From Molanna angustata (lineage: Eukaryota > Arthropoda > Insecta > Trichoptera > Molannidae), in assembly GCA_963576475.1 (NCBI GenBank), contig OY754972.1, forward strand, positions 27,066,424-27,130,423: a stretch of DNA of 64,000 bases, in the 5' to 3' direction. Shown in pieces: positions 61,590-64,000 of this stretch; positions within the stretch are counted from its first letter, which is position 1, and every line of letters starts with the position of its first letter. Both the position numbers and the translations under genes were made by a program. The notes under the pieces were generated by a model. That model searched no databases. It was not told where the DNA came from and saw only the letters and a list, made by a program, of their open reading frames with translations.

Positions 61590-63520
61590 CTTTTACAAAT
61601 TTAAAATAATAAAATAATCATTATATAAATTCACAATCACAACAAATAGTCAACACTAAACAATTCAATTAGCAATTTATATCAAAATAAAAAGTAAAAA
61701 AACAAAATATAATATACACTAATTTATAAACGAAATTAATAGCAATAAATAATCTCTTGAATAATGCTAAGGAGTCAGCAAAAATGTCAGTAAGATGACC
61801 ATACATGTTACCAAGCCTATGTATTCTTATTATTGGAGAGTTATAAAGATAGTTTCTACAGACATTATCACAGTGAAATGTTACGATCTGCCTAGTACCT
61901 CGCATTGGGGTGCGGTACAAAATTAATTTTGTTAAATCTGGCGAGTCGTAAACATTTCTGACAATCTTGTAGAGCATTATTAAATCAGCGATTATTCTTC
62001 TGTCGGACAACCTCTGCAACCCAAGCAGCGACTGAATAAAGTCATAATTAAGTTCCTCAATCGGTATTTGAAGTTTAAAGTTGATATAACGGAAGAATTT
62101 ATGTTGGACCTTTTCTATAGACTTTGAGTGGATTGTGTAATACGGTGACCACACTGGTGTGTTGTATTCCACCTGACTTCTAACCAAAGATACAAAAAGT
62201 AATTTTAACGAGTTAATTGATTTAAAATCCTTAGTTAGTCTCAGGATAAACCCCAGTAATTTTAAAGCCTTATTTGTAACGCTGTTTATGTGTGGAATGA
62301 AAGTAAGCCCTTCATCAAATATTACACCAAGATCTTTTATATTTGTCACACGTTCCAGCGATGTATTATTCAATCGGTATTTATACACAATAGGGTTTTT
62401 TACTCTGTGAAAGCTGATTATTTGACATTTTTGGGCATTTAAGAACAGTTTATTATTGTTACACCAGATCTCAAGATTCTCTAAATTTTTTTGAAGTACC
62501 AAACTGTCCTCAATGCTGTTTATTCTCTTATACATCTTTAAATCATCAGCAAAAAGCAAGCAGTTTACTCCGTCAAAGGATTTTATAATATCATTTATAA
62601 ATAGAACAGGCCCCAAATGACTACCCTGAGGCACACCACTAGATGTCACAAAACCATTACCCTCAACATTCTTCACTCTAACCACCATTTTTCTTGAACA
62701 TAAATAACTTGACAGCCAATCATGAAGTGAACTATGAATTCCGTACAATTTTATTTTTTGAAGAAGTATACTATGTGGCACTCTATCGAACGCCTTACTG
62801 AAATCAGTATAGACCGAGTCCACCTGAGATTTATTAGCAAATGCTTCCATAATATGATTTTCGTATATAATAAGGTTTGTCAATGTCGATCTTCCATTTA
62901 TAAATCCATGTTGACAGGGGTTAGTCAGGCCATTCAAAATAGGAGCAAGACTATCAAGAACTAGTGATTCAAAGAACTTAGGGATCGCTGATAAAATACT
63001 TATTGGCCTATAGTTGCAAATATTAGATTTTTCGCCCTTTTTATATATCGGAATAATAAAGCTAGCTTTCCAGTAATATGGAAAATATCCCAACTTCAAA
63101 GATTCATTAAAGAGTACATACAATGGGAAAGTCATATATGTACTACAGTTCTTTAAAAGATGATTTGGGATTCCATCAGGACCTGTGGGTTTTCTTACAT
63201 CCAGTCTTTCAAGTCCCTTGACAATGTTCAGGAACTCCAACCTGCAGCTCCCTATCGAGACAGTCGCCTCAGGATCGTGCAGGGTTGTTGAACCCAATCC
63301 AGTGTCAGGTACCAGCATGTTTCTAAAAAAATGTTCAAAATAACCATTTATCGTATGTAAGTCATCACTACCATTACCATTGTAGAACATTGTATCAGGA
63401 ATTTGACTGTTATCCTTCCGCTGTGAATTTGCAAACTTCCACAAAGTTTTAGTGTCGTATTGGACCCCATTCTCGACTTCAGCCATGTAATTGTTGTAGC
63501 ACTCTGACACCAGCTCTCTC
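61590..63520 (-). mobile_element. LINE-D, CR1/jockey-group LINE, 5' part missing
   Basis: Minus-strand LINE with one long frame (61669-63510) covering the RT and C-terminus. The A-rich 3' flank abuts the LTR element at 61565. No endonuclease is visible upstream, where GC-rich sequence of unknown class begins. Confidence 0.75.
61669..63510 (-). pseudogene. LINE-D reverse transcriptase, 613 codons
   Basis: RT with motifs KPTGPDGIPNHLLKNC, FIIPIYKKGEKSNICNYRPI, VYTDFSKAFDRVPH (motif A), SGVPQGSHLGPVLF (motif B) and CLLFADDLKMY (catalytic), followed by thumb GVIFDEGLTFIPHI and VEYNTPVWSPYY. In motif B the usual stretch between GPVLF and INDI is about three residues shorter than in relatives (GPVLFINDI), a small in-frame deletion next to the catalytic core. 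No stop interrupts the frame. The upstream AP-endonuclease is missing, so the element is not autonomous. Confidence 0.82.
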
Positions 63521-64000
63521 TCTCTGCGGTCGCAGAGAGGGCCGTCAGTCCACTGGACGCAGGGCGTCCTAGTTATGTAAAGTGTGACCAGCTTCGGTCT
63601 TGGATCGAGAGAGAATTGAAGGCACTCACCCCAAGAACGCGGTCCTTTCCTCTTCGACCGTCTGCTGAGGGAGACGCTCAGCAGATCACCCCGTCGTAGA
63701 CCAGCAGGAAGCTACAGGTGGGTGACGTCCTCAGGTATAGGTCCTCGATCCAGAACAAAAGAAAAAAAGAGAACAGAAAAGCGATTGCAGACGAGAAATT
63801 CTGGGTCAAGGGCGCGACAGGCTATGGTAATCCTCCCCTCCACACGGTTACAAAAGGGGGACCCTGGCTTGCGCTAGGGCAGACACTTCCCAGGCCGTCG
63901 GCGCCTCGAGTCAGTAATAAGATATAGTCAGGTGTTAAAAATAAAAAAAAATTGCAAGTTACGAGGCGCACTACGGCCTGAGAAGCTGCTTCTATCCTTC
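63521..64000. other. GC-rich sequence, unassigned
   Basis: Contains a perfect short hairpin near 63520-63537 (CTCTCTGCG/CGCAGAGAG) and an inverted pair CTGCTGAGGGAGACGCTCAG near 63661. The composition differs from the surrounding AT-rich DNA. Possibly UTR of a LINE continuing beyond the window; no coding motif was recognised. Confidence 0.4.

Overview
The window reads as nuclear DNA of an insect, most likely a moth or butterfly. It is AT-rich, its genes have introns, and it is packed with retroelements of lepidopteran type: a mag-like Ty3/gypsy element, RTE-like LINE tails ending in (ATGT)n next to a CATCACGCC motif, tRNA-headed SINEs, and Penelope-like elements (PLEs). No prokaryotic features, CRISPR arrays or rRNA genes were seen. 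Species assignment is inference.

Host genes are few. (1) A partial THAP-domain gene (+, exons 21341-21570 and 22929-23101). (2) A decayed RpS25 pseudogene (-, 27023-30680) that still has its four-exon layout, with its last intron filled by an R1-like LINE and a Ty3/gypsy fragment. (3) A ZAD/C2H2 zinc-finger gene (+, four exons, 31216-38713, 526 codons plus stop) whose 4.7 kb first intron holds PLE fragments in long TA microsatellites. (4) An RTEL1 helicase in one uninterrupted 973-codon frame (-, 39399-42320), convergent with the zinc-finger gene. (5) PFDN4, prefoldin subunit 4 (+, three exons, 51086-52569).

The rest is mobile DNA. 1-5125 is a nested stack: an I-like LINE (LINE-A, minus) split by a PLE with a 13-bp target duplication, the PLE split by an internally deleted Harbinger, and the LINE also split by a small TIR element. 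8.1-13.8 kb is a near-complete LINE-A with frameshifts. 13.8-27 kb is a mosaic of LINE fragments, SINEs and MITEs. 42.6-48.1 kb is a second full-length I-like LINE (minus). 56.2-61.6 kb is a mag-like LTR element lacking reverse transcriptase and split by another LINE. 61.6-63.5 kb is a further LINE (minus).

The most interesting signal is a set of short palindromic elements. At 16122-16394 two inverted PLE termini, each with a well-formed hammerhead-ribozyme core, face each other with nothing between them and are flanked by a perfect 13-bp target duplication. The 3.7 kb PLE at 433-4121 has the same termini in the same arrangement and also a 13-bp duplication. At 52075-52311, inside a PFDN4 intron, an unrelated palindrome has the same layout and a 12-bp duplication. 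Together they suggest a class of very small, coding-free, ribozyme-ended insertions moved by PLE machinery.
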